Assembly (NCBI GenBank): GCA_963817065.1
Contig: CAWFMO010000002.1
Coordinates: 620,001 to 684,000 of the forward strand
Direction: 5' to 3'
DNA length: 64,000 bases
Source: CAWFMO01 sp963817065
GTDB lineage: Bacteria; Actinomycetota; Thermoleophilia; Solirubrobacterales; 70-9
In this document: piece after piece, positions 50,871 to 59,701 of the stretch
Position numbering within the stretch: the first letter of the stretch is position 1
How the letters are laid out: each line of letters begins with the position of its first letter
Notes under the pieces: model-generated
Seen by the model: only the letters and a program-made list of their open reading frames with translations
Databases searched by the model: none
Told to the model about the DNA's origin: nothing
Made by a program: the position numbers and the translations under genes

Positions 50871-52954
50871 CGCGCGGCTCCGGCGAGCGCCCCGGCGTCG
50901 GCGACCAGCGCCTCGCGGATCGCCGCCCGGGCGTCCTCGGGCTCGAGCACGACGAGCTCGCCGGCGCCGCCGAGCACCTCGCGCAGCAGCCACTCGTGGC
51001 CGGCGTAGGGAAGCTCGATCACGACCGAGCCGTCGTTGAGCTCCTCGACCACGGTCCGCTCCTCGGCGAGCCAGCGCGCGCGCTCGACCGAGACCCAGAC
51101 CCGCGCGACGCTCGCCGCGGGGACCTCGCCGTCGACGAGCCAGCCCTCGACCTGCGCGAGCTCCTCGACCTCGGGACGCGGCTCGAAGCTCTGGTCGGTC
51201 ACCTCGACGTCCTTGATCCGGTCGAGGCGGAAGTGGCGGACGTCCTCGCGGCGGTGGTCCCAGGCGGCGACGTACCAGCCCTCGGGACCGTTCTGGAGCC
51301 GGTACGGCTCGATCTCGCGCTTGGTGAACTCGTCCTCGTTTTCCTTGTAGTAGTGGATCGAGAGCACGCGGCGGCGGGCGATCGCGTCGTTGACGTCGCG
51401 CGCGGCCTTCGAGTCGTCGCCGCCGGCCGCGGCGATCTCGAGCCCCTCGTGCGAGGGATCGTGGCCGAGCGCGTCGACGATCTTCTTGCGCGAGCTCTGG
51501 AGCCCGGCCTCGGGCAGGTGGTCGCCGAGCAGGTCGATCGCCGCGACCAGCGCCTTGGCCTCGAGCGGCAGCAGCCGCGCCGGGCGGGCGAAGTTGTCGC
51601 CGTAGGGCTCGTGGTCGACCTCGATCTCGTCGCCGTCGATCTGGGCGAAGAGAACGTAGGTGCCGCCGCCGAAGTTGACGACGTTGAGCAGGTCGATGTC
51701 GTCGCGGAGCTCGGAGTCGCTGAGGTTGAGCTGGTCGGTGACCGCCTTTACGTCGAGGCGCTCGTCCTTCTTCGCGGCCTCGATCAGCATCCCGGCGAGG
51801 GTGACCAGGCGGGCGAAGCGCTCGGGGCGGATCGCCGACTCGCTGCGGCCGTTGGAGCGGCTGCCGGCGGGTGTCGTGCGGCGCGCGGCTCGGCTCGGCT
51901 TCGCGATCTCGTAGTCGCCCTCGTGGCGCTCGCGCAGCAGCTCGAGGCGCTCGTTCGCCTCCTCGGCGAGCTCGGGCGGCTCGAGCACGGTCGCGTGCTG
52001 GCGCCAGCGCAGGACCCAGGCGACGAGCTGGCGGCTCGACGCGTAGGAGGTCTCGAAGACCTTGCCCTTGCCGGGGGCGTCGTCGGCGGAGGTCGCGTCG
52101 CGGAGCGTGCCGTAGGCGCCGAAGTCGCGCTCGACCAGCCAGGCGATCCGGTCGCCGAGGAAGATCTTCGCCGTCCCCTGCTCGTCGCCGAGCTGCCAGT
52201 CGGCCTTGCTCGCGTAGTCCGCGCGCACGAAGCCCTCCTCGGGGGCCTGGAAATCGTGCTCGGCCTTTGAGGCGTAGGAGACCTTGCCCTGGATCCGCGA
52301 GAGCCGGAAGACGCGGACCGCGTCGCGCTCGTGCGAGTGGCCGATCAGATAGAAGTTGCCCGAGCGGTAGACGAGGTGGTACGGGTTGACCTTGCGCTTC
52401 TCGGTGTCGTCGCGCTCGATCGTGTAATAGGTGAACTCGACCGTCTTGCGGCGCGAGATCGCGGTCTCGATCTTCGACAGCCGCTGCGAGAGGTCGGCGC
52501 TTCCGGCCTCGCCGGCCATGCCGATCGAGACCGGGCCGCTGTCGGGCGTCGTCAGCGAGCTCGGCCGCCCCCAGGAGACCTGCTGGAGCGCGAGGCGCAG
52601 CGGCTCGGCGTAGGCGAACTTACCCTGGAGCAGGTGGAGCGCGGTCCCGAGCGCCGCGAGCTCGCCGTCGGAGAACTCGATCGCCGGCAGGTAGTAGTTC
52701 TCGGGTGGCAGCGAGTAGAGCTCGGCCTCCTGGCTCGAGAAGCTCTCGCCCGGCTTCTCGATCTGGAGCGAGATCCCGAGGCTCTCGAGCTCCGCGCGGT
52801 CGGCGTAGAAGCGGCGCGCGAAGGCGTCGTCGTTCATCGAGCTGTAACCCTCGACCTCCTGCTTGATCTCGAGCGCCTGAACCGGCCTGCCCTGCGCCAT
52901 CAGGAACGAGATCAAGGACAGCTGTCGAATCAGCTTTTCGGTGTCCTTGGCCAC
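50867..52954 (-). CDS. pafBC: Fused PafB-PafC (double WYL-domain) regulator
   Basis: PafBC is the actinobacterial transcriptional activator of the LexA-independent DNA damage response. The 695-residue product is two tandem copies of HTH + WYL. Copy 1 (~1-345): KLIRQLSLISFLMAQGRPVQ, YYLPAIEFSDGELAALGTAL, RKTVEFTYYTIERDDTEKRK. Copy 2 (~375-695): RFARLVTLAGMLIEAAKKDE, RLLPLEAKALVAAIDLLGDH, RRVLSIHYYKENEDEFTKRE, YVAAWDHRREDVRHFRLDRI. In most actinobacteria these are two adjacent genes; fusions are known in some. The response is likely relevant to polX, lhr and the other repair genes in the window. Confidence 0.9.
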   Translation of the reverse strand: MAKDTEKLIRQLSLISFLMAQGRPVQALEIKQEVEGYSSMNDDAFARRFYADRAELESLGISLQIEKPGESFSSQEAELYSLPPENYYLPAIEFSDGELAALGTALHLLQGKFAYAEPLRLALQQVSWGRPSSLTTPDSGPVSIGMAGEAGSADLSQRLSKIETAISRRKTVEFTYYTIERDDTEKRKVNPYHLVYRSGNFYLIGHSHERDAVRVFRLSRIQGKVSYASKAEHDFQAPEEGFVRADYASKADWQLGDEQGTAKIFLGDRIAWLVERDFGAYGTLRDATSADDAPGKGKVFETSYASSRQLVAWVLRWRQHATVLEPPELAEEANERLELLRERHEGDYEIAKPSRAARRTTPAGSRSNGRSESAIRPERFARLVTLAGMLIEAAKKDERLDVKAVTDQLNLSDSELRDDIDLLNVVNFGGGTYVLFAQIDGDEIEVDHEPYGDNFARPARLLPLEAKALVAAIDLLGDHLPEAGLQSSRKKIVDALGHDPSHEGLEIAAAGGDDSKAARDVNDAIARRRVLSIHYYKENEDEFTKREIEPYRLQNGPEGWYVAAWDHRREDVRHFRLDRIKDVEVTDQSFEPRPEVEELAQVEGWLVDGEVPAASVARVWVSVERARWLAEERTVVEELNDGSVVIELPYAGHEWLLREVLGGAGELVVLEPEDARAAIREALVADAGALAGAAR

Positions 52955-53029
52955 GGGAGGCAGGATAGTCAGCGCCTCGTCGCGGCTCGACCCGCTCCCG
53001 CGTGGAAGTGTGGAATTTGCGAGACCCGA

Positions 53030-53335
53030 CTATTGCTGAGAGATCACCAGCAGCGCGAACGGAAAGAAGAACCAGAAGAGGAGGACCGCCGTCGCCCAGA
53101 CCCAGCGGCGGCGGTAGGCGAGCCATAGTCCGCCCAGGGTGATGAGCAGAAGGACGACGGCGTAGATGTCGTCCTCGGTCGCGTAGTCGCAGTTCGTCTC
53201 GTCGAAGACGCACTTGTCCCGCAGCGTCTCGACGAGGATCGAGATCGAGAGGCCGAGCCAGATCAGCCCGATGACGACGGCCAGCGTCAGCCCCGCCCAC
53301 CCGAGTATCCGACGCCCCGTTTCGATGGCCGCCAA
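53030..53335 (-). CDS. Small membrane protein, three probable TM segments
   Basis: TTG at 53333-53335 gives 101 residues; longer starts overlap the divergent gene. Segments: RILGWAGLTLAVVIGLIWLG, DDIYAVVLLLITLGGLWLAY, WVWATAVLLFWFFFPFALLV, with a two-Cys acidic loop between the first two (DKCVFDETNCDYATED) that probably forms a disulfide outside. No family recognised. Only 19 bases separate its start from that of the divergent membrane-anchored protein, so the promoters overlap or the transcripts are leaderless. Confidence 0.6.
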   Translation of the reverse strand: MAAIETGRRILGWAGLTLAVVIGLIWLGLSISILVETLRDKCVFDETNCDYATEDDIYAVVLLLITLGGLWLAYRRRWVWATAVLLFWFFFPFALLVISQQ

Positions 53336-53354
53336 CCTATAGATTGCGGGTCGC

Positions 53355-53672
53355 GTGGACTTCCTGGGGAATATTTCGCTGAAGCTGGTGGGCGTGCTCT
53401 GCACGCTCGCGATCATGGCCGGGGGCTACTTCTTCTTCCTCAAGCCGGTCCTCGACACGACGAGCGACTCGATCGACGCGTTCTCGGACCCGATCAACCA
53501 GGCGCTCGAACAGAGCGAGCAGGCCCAGGACGCCGCGAACGACCTCGAGGACCAGGCCGACGACGGCGACAAGGGCGCCCAGGTCAACCTCAACAAGCTC
53601 CAGAACTGCGTTCAGAACGCCGGCCAGAACGTCGGCCGGCTCAACGCCTGCGCGAACAAGTTCGGGCCCTGA
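53355..53672 (+). CDS. Small membrane-anchored acidic protein
   Basis: GTG start, 105 residues. One N-terminal TM helix (LKLVGVLCTLAIMAGGYFFF), then a charged helix (SIDAFSDPINQALEQSEQAQ, DAANDLEDQADDGDKGAQVN) and two Cys near the end (LQNCVQ, LNACANKFGP). Topology suggests that the acidic part is outside. Function unknown. Divergent from the three-TM protein, and a hairpin follows the stop. Confidence 0.6.
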   Translation: MDFLGNISLKLVGVLCTLAIMAGGYFFFLKPVLDTTSDSIDAFSDPINQALEQSEQAQDAANDLEDQADDGDKGAQVNLNKLQNCVQNAGQNVGRLNACANKFGP

Positions 53673-53679
53673 ACAAAAC

Positions 53680-53711
53680 GCCGGCTGCTCCGCTTCGCGT
53701 CCGCGGCCGGC
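53680..53711. terminator. Convergent-gene hairpin terminator
   Basis: GCCGGC (53680-53685) and GCCGGC (53706-53711) pair around a 20-base loop. On the minus strand it is followed by GTTTTGTT and on the plus strand by TTTGG, between genes ending at 53672 (+) and 53718 (-). It serves best as terminator of the minus-strand gene. The loop holds the 16 bases also found in the lhr inverted repeat. Confidence 0.5.
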
Positions 53712-53717
53712 TTTGGC

Positions 53718-54518
53718 CTATTCGGCGGCCTCTTCCCTGATCCGCTTCGCGACCGCGGAGGCGGCCTCGGAGAGCTCGTCGAGCTCGCCCGCCTTGCCGC
53801 GGTGGCGGTTGACGTTCACGCAGAGGACGCCGTTCTGAACCTCGAACGCAAAGCCCTCGGGCGACTGCGAGGCGAGGAAGTCGACGAAGGTCGGCGAGAA
53901 GAGCTGGCGCAGCCAGTTGGCGTCGCAGCTCGGGTCGGCGAAGATCTCGCAGCGCTTGTCGAGCTGCTCGGACTCGAGCTCGATCCGGGTCGTGTTGCGG
54001 AACGCGTCCTCGGCGCCGTCGAGGAAGCGGAACCCCGAGCGCCGCTGGACGAAGAGCGCCGGCAGCCTCGACTCGAGGCCGGGGAGCGGGGCGAGGACGA
54101 CGGTGAAGTGGTGGAGCTCGTCTGTCTCGCCGGTCGCGCTCGTCTCCTCGTAGGTGTAGAGCGCGATCGTCCCGTCGAGCCCGCCGGGGAGCGTGCCGCT
54201 GAAGCTGTGGTCGGCGCGGCGCTTGTCGCCGCGGCGCAGGAGCTCGGTCGTCGGCGGGATCCCGCCCTGCTGGGACCAGGTCAGCCCGCGCTCGGCGGCG
54301 TAGGCGGCGTAGAACTCGTGCTTGGCGCGCTGCATCCCGACCACGACGACGATCAGCAGCCAGAGCAGCGCTACGGCGCCCGCGGCTCCGATCGCCACGG
54401 TCGTGTCCGCCGCGATGCTCGCTCCGACCGCCGCCCCGCCGGCGAACACGAGCAGCAGCACGAGCGCGACAGGGCTCGCGATCGCGCGACCGATGTGCTT
54501 CCCCGACTCGACCTCCAC
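53718..54518 (-). CDS. Membrane protein of unknown function
   Basis: Product of 266 residues. Two adjacent TM helices near the N-terminus (SPVALVLLLVFAGGAAVGAS, AAGAVALLWLLIVVVVGMQR), then a ~200-residue cytoplasmic domain (EFYAAYAAERGLTWSQQGGI, GLDGTIALYTYEETSATGET, HHFTVVLAPLPGLESRLPAL). This looks like the DUF-type membrane proteins that carry a nonenzymatic sandwich domain, but I cannot name the family. 10 bases downstream of the OB-HD gene, same strand, so one operon. Confidence 0.65.
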   Translation of the reverse strand: MEVESGKHIGRAIASPVALVLLLVFAGGAAVGASIAADTTVAIGAAGAVALLWLLIVVVVGMQRAKHEFYAAYAAERGLTWSQQGGIPPTTELLRRGDKRRADHSFSGTLPGGLDGTIALYTYEETSATGETDELHHFTVVLAPLPGLESRLPALFVQRRSGFRFLDGAEDAFRNTTRIELESEQLDKRCEIFADPSCDANWLRQLFSPTFVDFLASQSPEGFAFEVQNGVLCVNVNRHRGKAGELDELSEAASAVAKRIREEAAE

Positions 54519-54528
54519 GACGGGGAGC

Positions 54529-55551
54529 CTACGCGGCGCGGGAGCCGAAGAACGCCGAGCCCGAGATCCCGCGGTCGAATCGCGACCACTGCTCGCCCTC
54601 GGGCAGCTCGCGCTCGAGGCGGTCGAAGCTGCCGAGCTTGCCGCCGAGGTTGTCGAGCGCGTGGACGAGCGCGGCCTCGCGGGTGGCGGGGACGACCGGC
54701 GAGCCGTGCTCGAGCGAGCCGTGGTGGGAGAGGATGATGTGGAGGACCTGCTGGGCGAGCATCGGCTCGAAGCCCTCGATCGACTCGATCTCGCGGCGGA
54801 CCTTGTAGTAGCCGAGCGGGATCTCGCCCTGGAGGCGGCCGTAGTCGGTGAGGTCGATCGCCAGCGGGTCGTCGTTGTAGGCCTCGGTCTTGCCGATGTC
54901 GTGGAGCAGGGCGCCGGTCACCGCGACGTCGCGGTCGATGCCCGGGAAGTAGGAGGACGCGGCGCTGACCGACTGGGCGACCGAGAGCGTGTGGTCGAGG
55001 AGCCCGCCGCGATAGGCCTGGTGGTACATCTTCGCCGCCGGGGCCTCGCGGAAGCGCGCCCAGGCCTCGGTCTCGGGTCCGAAGAAGCGGGCGAGGAGCT
55101 CGCGGAGCTCGGGGCGCTGGACCGTCTCGAGCAAGCCGCGCAGGTCCTCCTCGAGGCGCTCGATCGGGGTTTCCGGGGCCGCGCCGAGCTGCTCGGCGTC
55201 GTAGCTGCCCGCCTCGGCGGTGGCGATCGAGTCGATCTTGATCTGCGGCCCGTACTGGGGGCTGACCGAATAGCGCCCGGCGATCCGCACGACGGCGCCC
55301 GGGGTCGCGACCTCGAAGCAGCGCGGCGCGTCCTCCCAGCAGATCGCGGCGACGACGCCGGTGCTGTCGCCGAGCTTGAGCCGCAGGTAGTCGTCGCCGT
55401 TCCGCTTCTTGGCGAGGTCGCGGTCGCGGACCGCGAAGACCATGTCGAGCGCCTCCCCGTCGGCGAGATCGCGGATCGAGGTCCGGTGCCCGTTGCCGTT
55501 CGCGGCGGCCTCGGTTGCCCCGCCGGCGTTCAATGTCGTCTGCTCAATCAT
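54529..55551 (-). CDS. OB-fold plus HD-domain 3'-5' exoribonuclease, YhaM-like
   Basis: Product of 340 residues. The OB-fold spans ~25-115 (RTSIRDLADGEALDMVFAVR, YLRLKLGDSTGVVAAICWED, GAVVRIAGRYSVSPQYGPQI). The HD domain follows: YHQAYRGGLLDHTLSVAQSV, TGALLHDIGKTEAY, ILSHHGSLEHGSPV, ALVHALDNLGGKLGSF. This is the closer match of the two OB-HD proteins in the window to YhaM/CBF1, including the EHGSPV segment. It would trim mRNA ends or initiate DNA replication-linked processing (family knowledge; not shown here). Divergent from the SDR gene. Confidence 0.85.
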   Translation of the reverse strand: MIEQTTLNAGGATEAAANGNGHRTSIRDLADGEALDMVFAVRDRDLAKKRNGDDYLRLKLGDSTGVVAAICWEDAPRCFEVATPGAVVRIAGRYSVSPQYGPQIKIDSIATAEAGSYDAEQLGAAPETPIERLEEDLRGLLETVQRPELRELLARFFGPETEAWARFREAPAAKMYHQAYRGGLLDHTLSVAQSVSAASSYFPGIDRDVAVTGALLHDIGKTEAYNDDPLAIDLTDYGRLQGEIPLGYYKVRREIESIEGFEPMLAQQVLHIILSHHGSLEHGSPVVPATREAALVHALDNLGGKLGSFDRLERELPEGEQWSRFDRGISGSAFFGSRAA

Positions 55552-55612
55552 CGTTTCTCAAAGTAGAGGCGCGGGCGGACAGGAACGAATCCCCCCGCAC
55601 GGTTAGCCTCAC

Positions 55613-56350
55613 GTGAATGAGGTCGCCACGAGGGGTGCGAACTTGACGCCGGCGTCGATCGAGGGCGCGGTCCTGGTGACCGGCGGGACCGGGGCGCTCG
55701 GCAAGGCCGTGCTCGCCGAGCTGATCGCCGCGGGCGCGAGCGTGGTCTCGACCTGGCGCGTCCCCGAGGAGCGCGACGAAGTCGCCGAGACGTTCGGCGA
55801 CGACGTCGGGTTGGTCGAGGCCAACCTGCTGAGCGAGGCGGGCGCCGCCGAGGCGGTCGAGGCGGCATCGGCCGGCGGCAGGCTCGCCGGGGTCGTCAAC
55901 CTGGTCGGCGGCTTCGCCGCCGGAGGGCGCCTCCACGAGGAGCCGGTCGAGACGCTCGAGAAGATGATCGCGCTCAACCTGATGACCGCGGTCCACGTCT
56001 CGCGCGCGGCGCTGCCGAAGCTGATCGAGGGCGGCGGCGGGGCGATCGTCTGCGTCGGCACCAAGACCGCGCTCGAGCCGTTCAGCGGCGGCGCCGCCTA
56101 CTCGGTCTCGAAGTCAGCGGTCTTGGCGCTGGTCAAGTCGCTCGACGTCGAGTACCGCGGTGACGGCGTGCGCGCCAACGCGGTGATCCCGAACATCATC
56201 GACACCCCGGCCAACCGCGCCTCGATGCCCGACGCCGACCCGGAGAAGATGGTCCCCCCGGAACAGGTCGGGCGCGTGATCGCGTTCCTGTGCTCGTCGG
56301 ACTCGGAGCCCGTCTCCGGAGCCTGGGTTCCGGTGTACGGCAAGTCCTAG
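55613..56350 (+). CDS. Short-chain dehydrogenase/reductase
   Basis: Classical SDR of 245 residues, GTG start. TGGTGALG at 23-30 (cofactor), NLVGG in the NNAG position, S/T catalytic position in CVGTKTALEPFSGGAAYSVSK with Tyr163 and Lys167. The C-terminus ends in the SDR-typical SGAWVPVYGKS. The missing NNAG Asn (NLVGG) resembles the quinoid dihydropteridine reductase-like branch. Substrate unknown. The next gene starts six bases after its stop. Confidence 0.8.
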   Translation: MNEVATRGANLTPASIEGAVLVTGGTGALGKAVLAELIAAGASVVSTWRVPEERDEVAETFGDDVGLVEANLLSEAGAAEAVEAASAGGRLAGVVNLVGGFAAGGRLHEEPVETLEKMIALNLMTAVHVSRAALPKLIEGGGGAIVCVGTKTALEPFSGGAAYSVSKSAVLALVKSLDVEYRGDGVRANAVIPNIIDTPANRASMPDADPEKMVPPEQVGRVIAFLCSSDSEPVSGAWVPVYGKS

Positions 56351-56355
56351 AGCCG

Positions 56356-57483
56356 ATGGCGGCCAAACGCGCCGAGCAGGACGAGGTTCGGGTCTCGACC
56401 CTCGAGCTCTTCTTCGACCTCGTCTTCGTCTTCACGGTCACCCAGCTGACCCACGTCCTCGTGAAGCACCCCGACGGCGAGGGCCTCGCCCAGGCCCTGC
56501 TGATGCTGACCGCGATCTGGTGGATGTACGGGGCCTTCGCCTGGCTCACCAACGCCGTCCCGCCCAACCGCACCCGGCTGCGGATCCCGATGCTCGCCGG
56601 GATGGCGGCCTTCTTCGCGATCGCGCTCGCGATCCCGACCGCGTTCGCGGACGACGGGGTCGTCTTCGCCTGCGCCTATCTCGCGGTGGTCGTGATCCAC
56701 GCCGGGCTCTATTCGCAATCCGGCGATTGGTCGCTGGCGTCGGTCCTGAGCTTCGCGCGGCTCAACTTCCTCGCCGGCCTCCTGATCCTCGCCGGGACGT
56801 TGATCGGCGGCGGCTGGGAGTACGTCTTCTGGGCCGCGACGATCCCGATCTTCTTCCTCGTCCCGCTGACGATCGGCGAGGACCCGGGCTGGATCCGGCC
56901 GGCGCATTTCGTCGAGCGCCACGGGCTGGTCGTGATCGTCGCGCTCGGCGAGTCGGTGGTCGCGATCGGGATCGGCGCCTCGGAGCTCGAGCTGAGCGTC
57001 AAGCTCGTGACGGTCGCGATCCTCGGCCTGGCCCTGAGCGCCGTCCTCTGGTGGACCTACTTCGGGGGTGACGAGGAGGAGGCGGTGCGGGCGCTGGAGA
57101 CGACCAAGCCGACGCGAAAGCACTTCCTCGCGGTCAACGCCGCCTTCTACTGGGCCCACCTCGTGCTGCTCCTGGCGATCGTCGCGATCGCGGCAGCGCT
57201 CGAGCACGCGATCAGCCACCCCTACGACCCGCTCGATTTCGCCTTTGCGCTGATGCTCGGCGGCGGCGCGGCGCTCTTCTACCTCGGCGACTCGGCCTTC
57301 CGCGCCTGCCTCGCGCTGCCGTTCAGGCCCTGGCGGCTGGTCGCGGCGGGGGTGGCGCTCGCGACGATCCCGATCGGTACCGAGTCGACGGCGCTCGCCC
57401 AGCTCGCGGTGCTCGTGGCACTGCTGGTCGCCTGCGCGGCGGCCGAGGGCGAGGGCGAGCCGGAGGCGGCAACGCACCCCTAG
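56356..57483 (+). CDS. ltrA: Low temperature requirement protein A (LtrA) family membrane protein
   Basis: Product of 375 residues with about ten TM helices. Family landmarks: VSTLELFFDLVFVFTVTQLT at the N-terminus, IWWMYGAFAWLTNAVPP, FVERHGLVVIVALGESVVAI and VLWWTYFGGDEEEAVRALET. LtrA proteins are membrane proteins of unknown biochemical function, first linked to growth of Listeria at low temperature. ATG at 56356 follows the SDR stop by six bases. Confidence 0.9.
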   Translation: MAAKRAEQDEVRVSTLELFFDLVFVFTVTQLTHVLVKHPDGEGLAQALLMLTAIWWMYGAFAWLTNAVPPNRTRLRIPMLAGMAAFFAIALAIPTAFADDGVVFACAYLAVVVIHAGLYSQSGDWSLASVLSFARLNFLAGLLILAGTLIGGGWEYVFWAATIPIFFLVPLTIGEDPGWIRPAHFVERHGLVVIVALGESVVAIGIGASELELSVKLVTVAILGLALSAVLWWTYFGGDEEEAVRALETTKPTRKHFLAVNAAFYWAHLVLLLAIVAIAAALEHAISHPYDPLDFAFALMLGGGAALFYLGDSAFRACLALPFRPWRLVAAGVALATIPIGTESTALAQLAVLVALLVACAAAEGEGEPEAATHP

Positions 57484-57503
57484 CTCGTCCCGACTCAACA
57501 CGA

Positions 57504-58823
57504 TTGAGCGCGCCGTCCGCGGGGTATAGGCCAGATCAAACGGGCTCAAGGAGGAGACACTGCCAGCCGGCAAGATGGTCGGCATCGATCGTCACCGTGG
57601 CCCTCGCCACTGCGACGTCGCTGCTGCTCGCGGCATGCGGCGGCGGCGGCGACTCGAGCAGGACGCTGAACTGGTTCGTCGCGATCCAGCCCGGGGGCTC
57701 GTTCCAGGAGATCGCGAAGCGGTGCACCGAGCAGTCCGGCGGCCGCTACGAGATCAAGCTCGAGCTGCTGCCCACCGACGCCGATCCCCAACGCGAGCAG
57801 CTCGTCCGCCGGCTCGGCGCCGAGGACTCCACGGTCGACCTGATCGGGATGGACATCCCATGGACGGCGGAGTTCGCGAACGCCGGCTGGGTGCGCCCGT
57901 GGACGGGGGCCCAGGCCAAGCAGGTGAGCCGCGACGCGTTTGACAGCGCGGTCGAGGCCGCCTCGTTCGAAGGCGAGCTCTACGGGGCGCCGTTCAACTC
58001 CAACACCCAACTGCTGTTCTACCGCAAGGACCTCGTCCCGGAGCCGCCGGCGACCTGGGACCAGATGATCGACCAGGCCGAGCAGCTCGGCACCACGATC
58101 CAGGTGCAGGCGCAGCGCTTCGAGGGCTACGTCGTCCTCTTCAACAGCCTCCTCACCTCGGCCGGCGGCGAGATCCTCTCCGGGCCCGATGAGGTGGACC
58201 TGCCCCAGGGCCCGACCGAGGACGCGCTCCGGGTGATCGGCAGGCTCGCCGGCTCCGGTGCGGCTCCCCCCGACATCTCCACCTCCGACGAGGACTCCGC
58301 CAGGCTCGGCTACGAGTCGGGCGCCTCGGCCTTCATGGTCAATTACACCTTCGCCTACGGCTCGGCGGGCGAGAACGCGCCCGAGATCCAGAGGAACACC
58401 GGGATCGCTCAGTATCCCGAGGTCGTCCCGGGGCAGCCGAGCCACCCTCCGATCGGCGGTTTCAACATCGGCGTCAGCGAGTTCTCTGAGAACCCCGAGC
58501 TCGCCTTCGAGGCCGCCACCTGCATCACCTCGCCCGAGGGCCAGCTGCTTGCGACCGAGCTCGACGGCCTGCCTCCCTCCAACCAGACCCTCTACACCGA
58601 TCCGGTCGTGACCGCTGCCTATCCGGGCTTCGCCAACATCGTCAAACAGTCGCTCGATGACGCCGGCACCCGGCCGCTCACCCCGGCCTACACCGACCTC
58701 TCGCTCGCGATCCAGCGCACCCTGCACCCACCGGGGAAGATCGACGCCGACGACGTCGGCTCGATCTACGACGAGCTACGCGCCAACGCCGAGGACGCGG
58801 TGAAGCGCGAGGGGCTGCAATGA
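57504..58823 (+). CDS. Sugar ABC transporter substrate-binding lipoprotein (LpqY-like), 5' end doubtful
   Basis: The mature part starts at the lipobox ATSLLLAAC followed by GGGGDSSRTLNWFVA; family-1 binding-protein sequence follows (QEIAKRCTEQSGGRYEIKLE, IGMDIPWTAEFANAGWVRPW, GELYGAPFNSNTQLLFYRKD). It closely resembles actinobacterial LpqY-type trehalose/maltose-binding lipoproteins. A good ribosome site (AAGGAGGAG, 57548-57556) points to a CTG at 57560 or the ATG at 57575, but both are one base out of frame with the lipoprotein. The only in-frame starts are a remote TTG (57504) and a GTG (57597) inside the signal. A frameshift near 57578-57595 is likely. Confidence 0.85.
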   Translation: MSAPSAGYRPDQTGSRRRHCQPARWSASIVTVALATATSLLLAACGGGGDSSRTLNWFVAIQPGGSFQEIAKRCTEQSGGRYEIKLELLPTDADPQREQLVRRLGAEDSTVDLIGMDIPWTAEFANAGWVRPWTGAQAKQVSRDAFDSAVEAASFEGELYGAPFNSNTQLLFYRKDLVPEPPATWDQMIDQAEQLGTTIQVQAQRFEGYVVLFNSLLTSAGGEILSGPDEVDLPQGPTEDALRVIGRLAGSGAAPPDISTSDEDSARLGYESGASAFMVNYTFAYGSAGENAPEIQRNTGIAQYPEVVPGQPSHPPIGGFNIGVSEFSENPELAFEAATCITSPEGQLLATELDGLPPSNQTLYTDPVVTAAYPGFANIVKQSLDDAGTRPLTPAYTDLSLAIQRTLHPPGKIDADDVGSIYDELRANAEDAVKREGLQ

Positions 58824-59701
58824 CCAGCCGGAGCCGCGAAGAGCGCCGCCTCGGCTGGCTGCTCTGTGCCCCGGCGGTGATCGCGATGCTGCTGGTCACC
58901 GCCTACCCCATCGGCTACTCGATCGTCCTCTCGTTCCAGGATCTCGACCTCCGCTTCCCCGAGGAGGGCGGCTTCGTCGGGCTCGACAACTACGCGTCGG
59001 TTCTCACCTCGGATCTGTGGTGGACGGACCTCTTCAACACCATGTTCATCACCGTGATCACAGTCGCGATCGAGCTCGTCCTCGGGATGGCGATCGCTCT
59101 GGTCATGTACCGGGCGATCTTCGGCCGCGGGGCGATCCGCGCCTCGGTGCTTATTCCATACGGGATCGTCACCGTGGTCGCCGCCTTCTCCTGGCAGTTC
59201 GCCTTCGACCCGGGCACCGGATTCGTCAACAACCTGCCGCTGATCGACGACGACAAGGCGTGGTTCGGGGAGCGGTTCAGCTCGTTCGCGGTGATCATCA
59301 TGGCCGAGGTCTGGAAGACGACCCCGTTCATGGCGCTGCTGCTGTTGGCCGGGCTGACGACGATCGACGACGGGCTGTACGAGGCGGCCAAGGTCGACGG
59401 CGCAAGCGCCGTTCAGCGCTTCGTCAAGATCACCCTGCCGCTGATGAAGCCGGCGATCGTGGTGGCCCTGCTCTTCCGCACCCTCGACAGCTTCCGGGTG
59501 TTCGACACGATCTTCATCATGACCCGGGGCGCGCAGGACACCGAGTCGGTCTCGATCCTCGGCTTCAACCAGCTGATCTCGCGCCTCAACCTCGGGCTCG
59601 GCTCCGCGGTCTCTGTGCTGATCTTCATCTGCGTGCTGGCGATCGCGTTCTTCTTCGTTCGCGTCCTCGGCGCCCGGACCCAGGATGGGAGGGTGGGCTG
59701 A
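58820..59701 (+). CDS. Sugar ABC transporter permease, MalF/SugA type
   Basis: Inner-membrane subunit, 293 residues, six TM helices. ATG overlaps the binding-protein stop (ATGA). Landmarks: LGWLLCAPAVIAMLLVTAYP, NTMFITVITVAIELVLGMAI, WKTTPFMALLLLAGLTTIDD. The EAA loop for the ATPase is EAAKVDGASAVQRFVKITLP. In the LpqY-SugABC arrangement this is SugA. Overlaps the next permease by one base. Confidence 0.92.
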   Translation: MTSRSREERRLGWLLCAPAVIAMLLVTAYPIGYSIVLSFQDLDLRFPEEGGFVGLDNYASVLTSDLWWTDLFNTMFITVITVAIELVLGMAIALVMYRAIFGRGAIRASVLIPYGIVTVVAAFSWQFAFDPGTGFVNNLPLIDDDKAWFGERFSSFAVIIMAEVWKTTPFMALLLLAGLTTIDDGLYEAAKVDGASAVQRFVKITLPLMKPAIVVALLFRTLDSFRVFDTIFIMTRGAQDTESVSILGFNQLISRLNLGLGSAVSVLIFICVLAIAFFFVRVLGARTQDGRVG

